Positions 7,223 to 15,610 of a stretch of 36,568 nucleotides of DNA are shown one piece after another. Position 1 is the first letter of the stretch. Each line of letters starts with the position of its first letter. The position numbers and the translations under genes are program-made. The notes under the pieces are model-generated. The model was not told the DNA's origin. It worked only from the letters and a program-made list of their open reading frames with translations, and made no database searches. Source of the DNA: Georgenia thermotolerans (GTDB lineage Bacteria > Actinomycetota > Actinomycetes > Actinomycetales > Actinomycetaceae); assembly GCF_009193185.1 (NCBI RefSeq), contig NZ_VUKF01000046.1:1-36568 (forward strand). Reading direction: 5' to 3'.

Positions 7223-9190
7223 TCAGCTCAGCGGCACCTGCCAGCTCATGAGGCTGCCCTGGCCGCGCTCGTTGGCGCCCAGGGCGAAGGTGCCGCCGTG
7301 GCGGCGGGCCCGGGCGGCCAGGTTCGACAGGCCCGAGCTGCGGGTGACGGACGGGTCGACGCCGGTGCCGTCGTCCTCCACGTCCACGAGCACCCGCCCG
7401 GTCGGCCCGTTGCCGAGCACGCTCACGCGCACCTGCACCGAGGACGCCTTGGCGTGGCGGGCGGCGTTGGACATGCCCTCGCGCACCACGGCGACGACGT
7501 CGTCGGCGATGTCGGCGTCCACGCGGTTGTCGACGGCGTCGACGAGGTCGCTGTCGTCGTCGTCGCCGGCGATGACCACGCCGTCGACGTCGATGACGAG
7601 CGAGGGCGCGTAGCCCAGCGCGGTGCGGGCCAGCGAGGCCTCCCGGCGCAGGCGCTCGACGAGGACGATGGCGGTGTCGGGCTGGCGAAGCGAGTGGACG
7701 ATGGCGCGGATCTGCTTGACGGACTCGTCGACGCTGCCCAGCGACCGCTCGAGGAGGTCGGCCAGGGCCGCCTCGCCCCGCTCCGCCATGTGGGCGCGGG
7801 CGGACTCGAGCTGCATGCCGGTGGCGAAGAGCTGCTGGATGGCCAGGTCGTGCAGGTCCCGGCCGATGCGGGCGCGCTCGTCGAGGAGGGAGGCGACGTC
7901 CTGGGCGTGGCGGGCGGCGGCGAGCTCGAGGGCGAGGGCCGCCTGACCGGCGACCGACTCCGCCATGGCGAGGTCCGACTGCTCGAACTCCGGGGCGCCG
8001 ATCTCGCGCAGGAGCAGGATGACGCCCCGGCCCTCCCCGCGCAGCATCATCGGGGCGTACAGCGCCGGGCCGAAGCGGGCGAGCTCGCGCAGCCGGAGGG
8101 TGCGCAGGCGGGTGAGGGAGTCGACGATCATGCCGGCGCCCTCCTTGAGCACCGTCATGGCGCGCCCGTCCGGCGGGAAGACCAGCCCGAGCAGGTCGAG
8201 CGAGCCGGCGCCGTCGACGATCTCGCACGCCCAGGTGTCGCCCACGGAGGGCAGGACGATGAGCGCGGTGTCGGCCTCGGCGACCTCGCGCAGCCGCGCG
8301 GCGATCATCTCGAGGGCCTCTTCCTCCTCGGTGCCCTCGAGCAGGGTGGTGGTGATGTCCTGGCTCACGGCGATCCACCGCTCGCGGTTGCGGGCCTCGG
8401 TGTACAGGCGCGAGTTCTCGATCGACACCGCCGCCGCCTCGGCCAGGCTCATCATGTCGACGGCGTCGTGCTGGGAGAAGCCGCCGGGCTTCTCGGAGAG
8501 GTAGAGGCGGCCGAAGACCTGGTCGCGCACCTTCACCGGCACGCCGAGGAAGGAGTACATCGGCGGGTGGCCGGGCGGGAAGCCGCCGAAGTCCGGGTGC
8601 TGGGTGAGGTCGTCGAGCAGCAGGGGACCGTCCACCGGGATGGCGCCGAGCACGCCCTGCCCGCGGGGCGGGTGGCCGAGGATCGCGACCTCCTCCTCGC
8701 TCACGCCGACCTGGACGAACGCGGTGGTGTTGCCGCGGCTGTCGAGCACCCCCAGGGCGGCGTAGCGGGCGCCGGTGAGGCGGGCGGCGCGATCGACGAA
8801 GTTGCGCAGCGCGTCGGTGGTGTCCAGGTGCGAGGCGACGTTGATGGCCGCGCCGAGCAGGGACGAGGTGTCCGTGGCGATGGTGCGGCGGGCGCCGTCG
8901 ACGTGGGGGCCGGCGGTCATGGCGTGCGGGTTGACGAGACGGGGGCGGGCCGGGGCGTAGTCCCGGGTGTCGTCGTCGTCAAGGCTGGTGGGGGACCCGT
9001 GCGGGTCCATGCGGCCCACCCCGCCCGTGGCGCGCGTGCCGTCGCCGTGCGCGGGTGTCGCGCCGTGCGCGGGTGTCGCGCCGTGCCCGGCCGTCGCGCC
9101 GTGCCCGGCCGTCGCGCCGTCGCCGGACCCCGCACCCTGGGTCATGCCGTGGGGGAACGGGCATCCGCCGCGCTGGCCCTCGTCCTTCAT
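7223..9190 (-). CDS. DosS/DevS-like GAF-GAF sensor histidine kinase, last gene of the cyd operon
   Basis: A 655-residue cytoplasmic kinase. Residues 1-100 are low complexity with a Cys-Pro (CPFPHGM, Cys10) and GATAGH/GATPAH repeats. GAF-1 (about 105-265) resembles DosS GAF-A: GHPPRGQGVLG and FPPGHPPMYSFLGVPV, where His208 aligns with the proximal heme ligand His149 of DosS. GAF-2 spans about 270-430. The dimerisation/phospho-acceptor helix is ARIGRDLHDLAIQQLFATG (His447), followed by an HATPase_c domain with VREGMSNAARHAKA, DDGTG and SGLSNLAARA. The ATG overlaps the cydC stop by ATGA, so it is co-translated with the oxidase assembly genes. Heme binding and O2/redox/NO sensing are inferred. 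An internal start is possible. Confidence 0.92.
   Translation of the reverse strand: MKDEGQRGGCPFPHGMTQGAGSGDGATAGHGATAGHGATPAHGATPAHGDGTRATGGVGRMDPHGSPTSLDDDDTRDYAPARPRLVNPHAMTAGPHVDGARRTIATDTSSLLGAAINVASHLDTTDALRNFVDRAARLTGARYAALGVLDSRGNTTAFVQVGVSEEEVAILGHPPRGQGVLGAIPVDGPLLLDDLTQHPDFGGFPPGHPPMYSFLGVPVKVRDQVFGRLYLSEKPGGFSQHDAVDMMSLAEAAAVSIENSRLYTEARNRERWIAVSQDITTTLLEGTEEEEALEMIAARLREVAEADTALIVLPSVGDTWACEIVDGAGSLDLLGLVFPPDGRAMTVLKEGAGMIVDSLTRLRTLRLRELARFGPALYAPMMLRGEGRGVILLLREIGAPEFEQSDLAMAESVAGQAALALELAAARHAQDVASLLDERARIGRDLHDLAIQQLFATGMQLESARAHMAERGEAALADLLERSLGSVDESVKQIRAIVHSLRQPDTAIVLVERLRREASLARTALGYAPSLVIDVDGVVIAGDDDDSDLVDAVDNRVDADIADDVVAVVREGMSNAARHAKASSVQVRVSVLGNGPTGRVLVDVEDDGTGVDPSVTRSSGLSNLAARARRHGGTFALGANERGQGSLMSWQVPLS
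9044..9115 (-). repeat. 18-bp tandem repeat encoding GATAGH/GATPAH units
   Basis: Four 18-bp copies start at 9044, 9062, 9080 and 9098; the first two are identical to each other, as are the last two. They encode a His-containing six-residue repeat in the N-terminal tail of the sensor kinase. Confidence 0.9.
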
Positions 9191-11199
9191 CGTCGCACTT
9201 CCTGCTCTGCGGCCCACCGGTAGGCGGGCATCGTGGCCAGGAGCTCGCGGTGCGGGCCCCGTGCCAGCACGGTAGCCGGTGCGCGGGCCGGGCCGCGTGC
9301 GACGCCGTCGTCCACCTCCTCGGGCCTGCCGAGCACGATCACCTCGTCGGCGGCGTCCAGCGCCGCCAGCCGGTGGGTGACGAGGACGACGCCGCGCGCC
9401 GGCCCGGACCCGCCGTGCCGGCCGGCGCGCAGCAGGTCGGTGACGAGCCGGTCGGCGGTGGCGGGGTCGAGGTGCTCGCCGGGCTCGTCGAGCAGCAGCA
9501 GGGGCGCCGGGCTCGCCAGCGCGCGGGCCAGCAGGAGGCGGCGCCGCTCGCCGCCGGAGAGGGTCGTGGCGTCCGTCCCGAGCATGGTGTCCAGCCCCTG
9601 GGGCAGGCCGGCGAGCCAGTCGCCCAGCCCGGCGCGGGCGAGCAGGTCGGCGGCCTCCGCCTCGGTCACGCTGCCGCGGGCCACCCGCAGGTTCTCCAGC
9701 ACCGTGGTCGCGAAGACGTGCGCGTCCTCGGCGGTCAGCACCACCTGCTCGCTGACGACGCGCCGGTCGGTGCCCCACAGCGGCGCGCCGTCGAGGGTGG
9801 CGGCGCCGCCGCGCGGGGGCAGCAGCCCGGCCAGGGTCAGCAGCAGCGTGGTCTTGCCGATGCCGCTGGGGCCGACGACGGCGACCGCCCGGCCCGCGGC
9901 GAGGTCGAGGTCGAGGTCGAGGCCGGCGGCGACCACGGGACCGCCGGGCCAGCCGACCGCGAGGTTCCGGGCGGACAGGTGCGGGTGCCTCGCGGCGCCG
10001 GTGGCGTCGGGGGTCGTCCCCGCACCGGGGACGTCGGGTGCCGTCCTGGCGCTCTCGCGGTCGGGGAACGGCAGGGATGTCCTCGCCCGCTCCGGTGCAT
10101 CAGTTGACGTCTCGTGCCCCACGTGACCTCTCGTGACCGAGTTGACGTCTCGCGACCCAGTTGACGTCTCGCCGGCGGGGGCGGGGGCGGCGGCGTCGAG
10201 GAGCTCCATGATCCGCAGCGCCGAGCCGCCCGAGCGGACGAGCTGGATCGCGGCCGGGCCGAGCAGCGCCGTGCCCTCGAACGCCGCCAGCGGGGTCAGC
10301 ACCACGACGGCGAGCTCGACCGGCGCCAGCGTCCCCGCCGTGGTGGCCGGGATGCCGAGCACGAGCGCCCCGAGGACGGCGACGCCCATGGCCAGGTTGT
10401 CCACCCCGGCGGCCAGCGCGGCCGGGCGGGCGGCGGCGTCCTTGGCGCGGGCGAGCGTCGCCTCGGTGCGGCCCAGGTGGCTGAGCAGCCGGCCGAGCCG
10501 GCCGGAGACGGTCAGCTCCGCGGCGCCGTCGACCATCGTCTGCGCCGTGGCGGACAGGTCCGCCCGGGCGAGCAGCTGGGCGCGCTCGGACAGTCGCGCC
10601 GCCCGCATGGTCAGCCACGGGCCCGCGAGCCCGGCGACCAGCAGGCACACCGCCAGCAGCGCGCCGATGCCGGGGTGCAGCCAGCCGACCAGGGCCACCG
10701 TGCCCACCCCGACCACCGCGGCGACGGCGGCGGGGAGCAGGGCCCGGACGACGACGTCTCCGACCGCGTCGACGTCGGCGCCGGTGCGCGCGAGCAGGTC
10801 CCCGCGCCGCAGCCCGGCGACGGCGTCGACCGGCCCGTCGGCGAGGGCCTGGTACACGTGCTGGCGCAGCGACGCCATGCCGCGCAGGGCGACCTCGTGG
10901 GAGGCGAGGCGCTCGAGGTAGCGCATGAGCGCCCGGGAGATGCCGAAGGTGCGCACCGCCACCGAGGCGACGCCCAGCTCGAGGATCGGGGGCATCTGCG
11001 AGGCGCGGGCGATGAGCCAGGCGGCCGTCGCGCTCAGCGCGACCGCGCTGCCCAGGCCCGCGCTGCCGGCCAGCACCGCCCACAGCAGGCGGACGCGGTC
11101 GAGGTCGAGCAGGGCGACGGCGCGGCGCAGCGCCCGCCGCTCGGCGGCGGGCAGCACGCCGGCGGGGGAGGGAACGGCGGGGGCGGCGGTCGTGGTCAC
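9187..11199 (-). CDS. cydC: Heterodimeric ABC exporter subunit CydC (cytochrome bd assembly)
   Basis: A 670-residue half-transporter needed, with CydD, to assemble cytochrome bd; reported substrates of the pair are thiols and heme. The membrane domain occupies about 20-310 (GLGSAVALSATAAWLIARAS, RTFGISRALMRYLERLASHE), and the ATPase domain about 395-650 has Walker A GPSGIGKTT, signature LSGGERRRLLLARAL and Walker B LLLLDEPGEHLD. The GTG start at 11199 overlaps the cydD stop (GTGA) and its stop overlaps the kinase ATG (ATGA). The linker of about 70 residues between domains is long, and part of it is encoded by a 19-bp repeat whose length is not a multiple of three. It is most like CydC because of the AAWLIARAS motif and its position after CydD. 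Confidence 0.94.
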   Translation of the reverse strand: MTTTAAPAVPSPAGVLPAAERRALRRAVALLDLDRVRLLWAVLAGSAGLGSAVALSATAAWLIARASQMPPILELGVASVAVRTFGISRALMRYLERLASHEVALRGMASLRQHVYQALADGPVDAVAGLRRGDLLARTGADVDAVGDVVVRALLPAAVAAVVGVGTVALVGWLHPGIGALLAVCLLVAGLAGPWLTMRAARLSERAQLLARADLSATAQTMVDGAAELTVSGRLGRLLSHLGRTEATLARAKDAAARPAALAAGVDNLAMGVAVLGALVLGIPATTAGTLAPVELAVVVLTPLAAFEGTALLGPAAIQLVRSGGSALRIMELLDAAAPAPAGETSTGSRDVNSVTRGHVGHETSTDAPERARTSLPFPDRESARTAPDVPGAGTTPDATGAARHPHLSARNLAVGWPGGPVVAAGLDLDLDLAAGRAVAVVGPSGIGKTTLLLTLAGLLPPRGGAATLDGAPLWGTDRRVVSEQVVLTAEDAHVFATTVLENLRVARGSVTEAEAADLLARAGLGDWLAGLPQGLDTMLGTDATTLSGGERRRLLLARALASPAPLLLLDEPGEHLDPATADRLVTDLLRAGRHGGSGPARGVVLVTHRLAALDAADEVIVLGRPEEVDDGVARGPARAPATVLARGPHRELLATMPAYRWAAEQEVRR
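10103..10171 (-). repeat. 19-bp direct repeat array inside cydC
   Basis: On the plus strand the core GTTGACGTCTCG recurs at 10103, 10141 and 10160, with a diverged copy (CGTGACCTCTCG) at 10122, giving a strict 19-bp period. Because 19 is not divisible by 3, each unit is read in a different frame; the whole array stays in frame because three periods equal 57 bp. It encodes the segment around GSRDVNSVTRGHVGHETSTD in the linker. Confidence 0.9.
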
Positions 11200-12929
11200 C
11201 GGGCCACCTCCTCGGCTACCGCCGCCTCCGGGGCGGCGGCCTCCAGGGCGGCCACCTCGGCGTCGGTGGCGGCGCGCGAGCGGACCTCCACCACGTCGTC
11301 GGCCAGCGCCACGACCGCCTCGCGGTGGGCGATGACGAGCACGGTGCGCCCGGCGGCGCGCAGGGCGGCGAGGGTGTCGAGCACCTGCCGCTCGGCGGCG
11401 GCGTCCAGGTGCGCGGTGGGCTCGTCGAGGACCACCAGCGGCTCCGTGCCGAGCAGGGTGCGGGTCAGGGCCAGGCGCTGGCGCTGGCCGACGGACAGCC
11501 CCGCCCCGCCGTGGCCCAGGACGGCGTCCCACCCGGCGGGCAGCGCGGCGAGCACCCGGTCGAAGCCGGTGGCCGCGGCGGCCGCCTCCGCCGGGGCGTC
11601 GACCGGGGCGTCGGCGGCCCCGAGCACGTTCTCGCGCACCGTGCCGGGCAGGATGATCGGGCGCTGGGGCACCCAGGCGACCTGGGCGCGGTAGGCCGCG
11701 GGGTCGACGTCGGCGAGGTCCACCGGCGCGCCGTCGGCCGGCTCGAGGCGCACCGCGCCGGCGTCGGGGCGCAGCAGCCCCAGCACGACGGCGGCCGCGG
11801 TGGTCTTGCCCGCCCCCGACGGGCCGACCAGGGCCACCAGCCGGCCCGGCCGGATGCGGGCGTCCAGGCGCGAGGGCGCCCAGGTGGCCCGGCCCGGCGC
11901 GGCGACGCTCACGCCGTCGAGCACGACCGTGGTGCGGCGCAGCTCGGGGGCGGGGGCGCTCCCGGCGGGCGGGACCGGACGCTCGAGGACGGCGAAGGCC
12001 TGCTCGGCGGCGGCCACCCCGTCGGCGGAGGCGTGGAACTGCGAGCCGACCTCGCGCAGCGGCTTGTAGATCTCCGGGGCGAGCATGAGCACGGCCAGCC
12101 CGGTGGTCAGGTCCAGGTCGCCGGCCACGAGCCGGGTGCCGATGACCACGGCGACCAGCGCGACGGAGATGGAGGCGAGGAACTCCAGCACCGCGCCGGA
12201 GAGGAACGCCACGCGCAGGGTCGCCATGGTGGTGGCGGCGTAGGCGCGGCCGAGCTCGCCCACCCGCCGGCCCGGGCCGCGCTCGCGGCCCAGCGCCTTG
12301 AGGGTGCTCAGCCCGGCGAGCAGGTCGAGCAGCTGGGCGCCCAGGCGGGTCATGACCTCGAGCTTCTCGGCGGCGTACTTCTGGGTGAGCAGCCCGATGA
12401 GCCACATGAACACCGGGATGAGGGGGATCGTGGCGGCGATGATCAGCGCCGAGACGAGGTCGAGGCCGAGCACCACGGCCAGCGCGGCGGGCGTGACGGT
12501 CGCGGCGAGCAGCAGCTGGGGCAGGTAGCGCACGAAGTACGGCTCGAGGTCGTCCAGGCCGCGGGTGGCCAGGGTGACCACCTGCTGGCCGTGGCCCGCG
12601 GCCAGCCAGCGCGGGCCCTGGGCGACGGCGGCGGTGAGCACCTGCGCGCGCAGGTCCGCCACGACGTCGCGCGCCGCCCGGTGCGCGAAGGCCTCCTGGA
12701 CCACCAGCACCACGAACCGGCCCGCCACCACCGCGGCGAGGGCGCCGACCAGGCCCGCCACGTCCGCCCAGCCGGCCCGGCCGTCGACGACCGGGGCGAC
12801 GGCGTGGGAGACCAGCAGCGCCTGGGCGACCACCAAGGCGGCCGTGACGAACCCGGTGGCGGCCGTCAGGGCGATGTAGCGGCGGGCGGCGCGGGCGTGG
12901 CGGAGGAGGCGGGGGTCGAGCGGCTTCAC
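11196..12929 (-). CDS. cydD: Heterodimeric ABC exporter subunit CydD
   Basis: A 577-residue half-transporter, partner of CydC in cytochrome bd biogenesis. The membrane domain (about 15-300) includes RALLVSHAVAPVV-like TM1 and the conserved LPQLLLAATVTPAAL, IPLIPVFMWLIG and GLSTLKALGRE stretches typical of CydD. The ATPase domain has Walker A GPSGAGKTT, Q-loop WVPQRP, signature LSVGQRQRLALTRTLL and Walker B PLVVLDEPTAHLD. Start is GTG at 12929, only 4 nt after the cydB stop. The CydC start overlaps its stop by GTGA. Separate cydD and cydC genes, instead of the cydCD fusion seen in some Actinobacteria, are notable. Confidence 0.95.
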   Translation of the reverse strand: MKPLDPRLLRHARAARRYIALTAATGFVTAALVVAQALLVSHAVAPVVDGRAGWADVAGLVGALAAVVAGRFVVLVVQEAFAHRAARDVVADLRAQVLTAAVAQGPRWLAAGHGQQVVTLATRGLDDLEPYFVRYLPQLLLAATVTPAALAVVLGLDLVSALIIAATIPLIPVFMWLIGLLTQKYAAEKLEVMTRLGAQLLDLLAGLSTLKALGRERGPGRRVGELGRAYAATTMATLRVAFLSGAVLEFLASISVALVAVVIGTRLVAGDLDLTTGLAVLMLAPEIYKPLREVGSQFHASADGVAAAEQAFAVLERPVPPAGSAPAPELRRTTVVLDGVSVAAPGRATWAPSRLDARIRPGRLVALVGPSGAGKTTAAAVVLGLLRPDAGAVRLEPADGAPVDLADVDPAAYRAQVAWVPQRPIILPGTVRENVLGAADAPVDAPAEAAAAATGFDRVLAALPAGWDAVLGHGGAGLSVGQRQRLALTRTLLGTEPLVVLDEPTAHLDAAAERQVLDTLAALRAAGRTVLVIAHREAVVALADDVVEVRSRAATDAEVAALEAAAPEAAVAEEVAR

Positions 12930-12933
12930 CTGA

Positions 12934-13992
12934 TCAGTGTGCGGTGGGCTCGAGCGGCCGGCCCTCGGTGGGCAGCAGGCCCTCGTGATCCCCGATCTGG
13001 TCGGTGGTGATGCGCTTGCGGAACACCCAGTACGTCCAGCCCTGGTAGGCGAGCACGACCGGGACGAGGAGCAGCGCGACCACGCTCATCACCTGCAGCG
13101 TCGCCGTCGAGGAGGCGGCGGCGTCGATCGAGAGGGAGTAGGCGGGGTCGATCGAGGACGGCATGACGTTGGGGTACATCACCCCGAAGATGAGCACGAC
13201 GGCGGCCACGATCGCCACGGCGTTGAGGGTGAAGGCCCAGCCCTCCCGCCGGGCGCGGGTGGCCACGACGACGCCGACCAGCGCCAGCGCCGCGACGGCC
13301 AGCGGCACCCAGGTCAGGGTGTGCGCGGAGAAGGCCAGCTGCGCCCACACCGCCCAGATGCCGGCGACCACGAGGGAGGCCACCGAGAGCCGCGCGGCCA
13401 GCTTCCCGGCGCGCTCGCGCACCTCCCCGCCGGTCTTCAGGGCGACGAACACCGCGCCGTGGGTGAGGAAGACGACCGCGGTCATCACCCCGCCGAGCAG
13501 CGTGAACGGGGTGAGCAGGGAGAAGAACCCGCCCACGAGCTGGTGGCGCCCGTCGATGACCTCGATCTCGGTGCCCTGGACGAGGTTGGCGAAGGCCACG
13601 CCCCACAGCACCGCGGGCACCCACGACCCGACCGTGTGGGCCCAGTCCCAGCGGTTGCGCCACGCCGGGTCGTTGATCTTCGCGCGCCACTCGATCGCGC
13701 ACACCCGCACGATGAGCGCGAGCAGGATGAGCAGCAGGGGCAGGTAGAAGCCCGAGAACATCGTGGCGTACCACTCGGGGAAGGCGGCGAAGGTGGCGCC
13801 CCCGGCGGTGAGCAGCCAGACCTCGTTGCCGTCCCACACCGGGCCGATGGTGCGCAGCAGGACCCGGCGCTCCTTCTCGTTGCGGGCGAAGGGCTTGATC
13901 AGCATCCCGACGCCGAAGTCGAAGCCCTCGAGGACGAGGTACCCGGTCCACAGCACGGTGATGAGGAGGAACCACAGCAGGGGGAGATCCAT
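12934..13992 (-). CDS. cydB: Cytochrome bd ubiquinol oxidase subunit II
   Basis: A 352-residue integral membrane subunit that pairs with CydA in the bd-type quinol oxidase. The N-terminus LWFLLITVLWTGYLVLEGFDFG and the GPVWDGNEVWLLTAGGATFAAFPEWYA block are classic CydB signatures, followed by further TM helices and a cytoplasmic tail. The ATG at 13992 follows GGAGAA by a normal distance. It lies 21 nt after cydA and 4 nt before cydD in one operon. The length is shorter than in E. coli but usual for Actinobacteria. Confidence 0.96.
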   Translation of the reverse strand: MDLPLLWFLLITVLWTGYLVLEGFDFGVGMLIKPFARNEKERRVLLRTIGPVWDGNEVWLLTAGGATFAAFPEWYATMFSGFYLPLLLILLALIVRVCAIEWRAKINDPAWRNRWDWAHTVGSWVPAVLWGVAFANLVQGTEIEVIDGRHQLVGGFFSLLTPFTLLGGVMTAVVFLTHGAVFVALKTGGEVRERAGKLAARLSVASLVVAGIWAVWAQLAFSAHTLTWVPLAVAALALVGVVVATRARREGWAFTLNAVAIVAAVVLIFGVMYPNVMPSSIDPAYSLSIDAAASSTATLQVMSVVALLLVPVVLAYQGWTYWVFRKRITTDQIGDHEGLLPTEGRPLEPTAH

Positions 13993-14013
13993 GGGGAGTT
14001 CTCCAAGTCTCGG

Positions 14014-15522
14014 TCAGTAGGCGAAGGACAGGGTGGGCTCGAGCTCGCGCGGGCCGCCGGTGTCCGTGGGGCCGGCGGGGGCGACGTCCTCGGGCAGCGG
14101 TTCGATGCCCTCCCGGACGTAGCGGCGGATGAGCAGGAACCACACCACGCCCAGCGCGGCGTAGAGCAGCGTGAAGATGACGAGGGAGGTGATCACCGAG
14201 CCGGCCGAGACGACGGTGGAGACGCCGTCCTGCGTGAGCAGGTAGACCTGGTCCACCGGGTTGGCGGGGTTGGGGTGGACCACCCAGGGCTGGCGGCCCA
14301 TCTCGGTGAAGATCCAGCCGAAGGAGGAGGCGAGGAACGGCATCGGCAGGGCGACCAGGCACAGCCGGGAGAACCACACCGAGTCCGTGACACGGCCCCT
14401 GCGCAGCAGCCACAGCCCGGCCAGGGCCAGGGCGGCGGAGAAGGCGGCCAGCCCGATCATGAGCCGGAAGCTCCAGTAGGTCACGGCCAGGTTGGGGACG
14501 TAGTCCACGTCGGTGCCGAACTGGTCGGCGTAGCGCTCGGTGTACTCGCGCTGGACGTCGTTGACGCCGGGCAGGTAGCTCTCCGGCCCGGAGAAGTGGC
14601 CGGTGCCGAGGAACGACGTCACCCCCGGGATCTGGATGAGGTGGCGCACGCCCTCGCAGGAGTTGGACAGGTCCCCGATGGTCAGCAGGGAGAACGCGGC
14701 GCCCTCCTCGCCCTCGCACAACGCCTCGGCCGCGGACATCTTGGCGGGCTGCTGCTCGTACATGAGCTTGCCCTGGAAGTCCCCGGAGATCCCCACCCCG
14801 ACGCCGGCGATGAGCATCGTGATCAGGCCGACGTAGGCGCCGCGGCGCCACACCTGCCGGGCCTCGTTCTCGCGCCCGGCGCGCACCGAGCGCACGATCC
14901 ACCAGCCGCAGATGCCGGCGACGAAGGTGCCGCCGACCAGGAACGCGGCGGTCACGGTGTGGGAGTAGGCGGCGATGAGGGTGTTGTTGGTCATCACCTC
15001 GAGGAAGCCGCGCACGCCGTCGAGCTCGGCGCGGCCGGTGGCGGGGTTGTACACCGCGCCGACCGGGTGCTGCATCCAGGAGTTCGCCGCCAGGATCCAG
15101 TAGGCCGAGAGGTTCGTGCCGATCGCCACGAGCCAGATGCAGGCGCTGTGCAGCCACTTGGGCAGCTTGCCCTCGCCGAAGATCCACAGGCCCAGGAACG
15201 TGGACTCGAGGAAGAACGCGGCGAGGGCCTCGATGGCCAGCGGGGCGCCGAAGATGTCGCCCACGAACCGGGAGTACTCCGACCAGTTCATGCCGAACTG
15301 GAACTCCTGGACGATGCCGGTGGCCACGCCCAGGGCGAAGTTGATGAGCAGGACCTTGCCGAAGAACTTCGTCAGCCGGTGCCAGCGCTCGTTGCCCGTG
15401 CGGACCCAGGCGGTGTGCATGATCGCCACCAGGGGGGACAGGCCGATCGTGAGCGGCACGAGGATGAAGTGGTAGACGGTCGTGATGCCGAACTGCCACC
15501 GAGCGAGGTCGAGGGATTCCAC
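14014..15522 (-). CDS. cydA: Cytochrome bd ubiquinol oxidase subunit I
   Basis: A 502-residue heme-carrying subunit of the high-affinity terminal oxidase. The heme ligands are His18 in TTVYHFILVPLTIG, His188 in AAYSHTVTAAF, and Met355 with Arg353 in WSFRLMIG; Glu98 and Glu106 of the proton channel are present, as are the Q-loop GDFQGKLMYEQQPAKMSAAE and GRQPW. I chose GTG at 15522, preceded by GAAGGG, because CydA proteins begin just before the LDLARWQFG segment; a longer upstream frame exists but has no family similarity. It is the first gene of cydA-cydB-cydD-cydC-kinase. A DosR-type palindrome lies at about -42.5 from the predicted start of transcription. Confidence 0.96.
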   Translation of the reverse strand: MESLDLARWQFGITTVYHFILVPLTIGLSPLVAIMHTAWVRTGNERWHRLTKFFGKVLLINFALGVATGIVQEFQFGMNWSEYSRFVGDIFGAPLAIEALAAFFLESTFLGLWIFGEGKLPKWLHSACIWLVAIGTNLSAYWILAANSWMQHPVGAVYNPATGRAELDGVRGFLEVMTNNTLIAAYSHTVTAAFLVGGTFVAGICGWWIVRSVRAGRENEARQVWRRGAYVGLITMLIAGVGVGISGDFQGKLMYEQQPAKMSAAEALCEGEEGAAFSLLTIGDLSNSCEGVRHLIQIPGVTSFLGTGHFSGPESYLPGVNDVQREYTERYADQFGTDVDYVPNLAVTYWSFRLMIGLAAFSAALALAGLWLLRRGRVTDSVWFSRLCLVALPMPFLASSFGWIFTEMGRQPWVVHPNPANPVDQVYLLTQDGVSTVVSAGSVITSLVIFTLLYAALGVVWFLLIRRYVREGIEPLPEDVAPAGPTDTGGPRELEPTLSFAY

Positions 15523-15582
15523 CTGGGCGCCCTTCGTGACTAGATGCGTGCGGGCAGCCGAAAGCCCGGCTGTTGTGCTGCC

Positions 15583-15588
15583 AACGTA
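15583..15588 (-). promoter_or_regulatory. -10 box of the cydABDC-kinase operon
   Basis: On the minus strand TACGTT reads from 15588 to 15583, giving a predicted start near 15576 and a leader of about 54 nt. There is no good -35 hexamer at the usual spacing; the DosR-like palindrome occupies that area, as expected for an activator-dependent promoter. Confidence 0.55.
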
Positions 15589-15610
15589 AGAGCGGGGGCT
15601 CGGGGCGGGG

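Noticed and set aside
10100-11083. 327-codon minus-strand frame overlapping cydC
   Set aside because: It is a Gly/Arg/Pro-rich alternative frame of cydC.
14665-14680. GGACAGGTCCCC as another DosR-like box
   Set aside because: The half-sites are separated by 2 bp, not 4, and the site is inside cydA coding sequence.
12937-15543. 868-codon plus-strand frame opposite cydAB
   Set aside because: Antisense shadow; the minus strand encodes clear CydA and CydB proteins.
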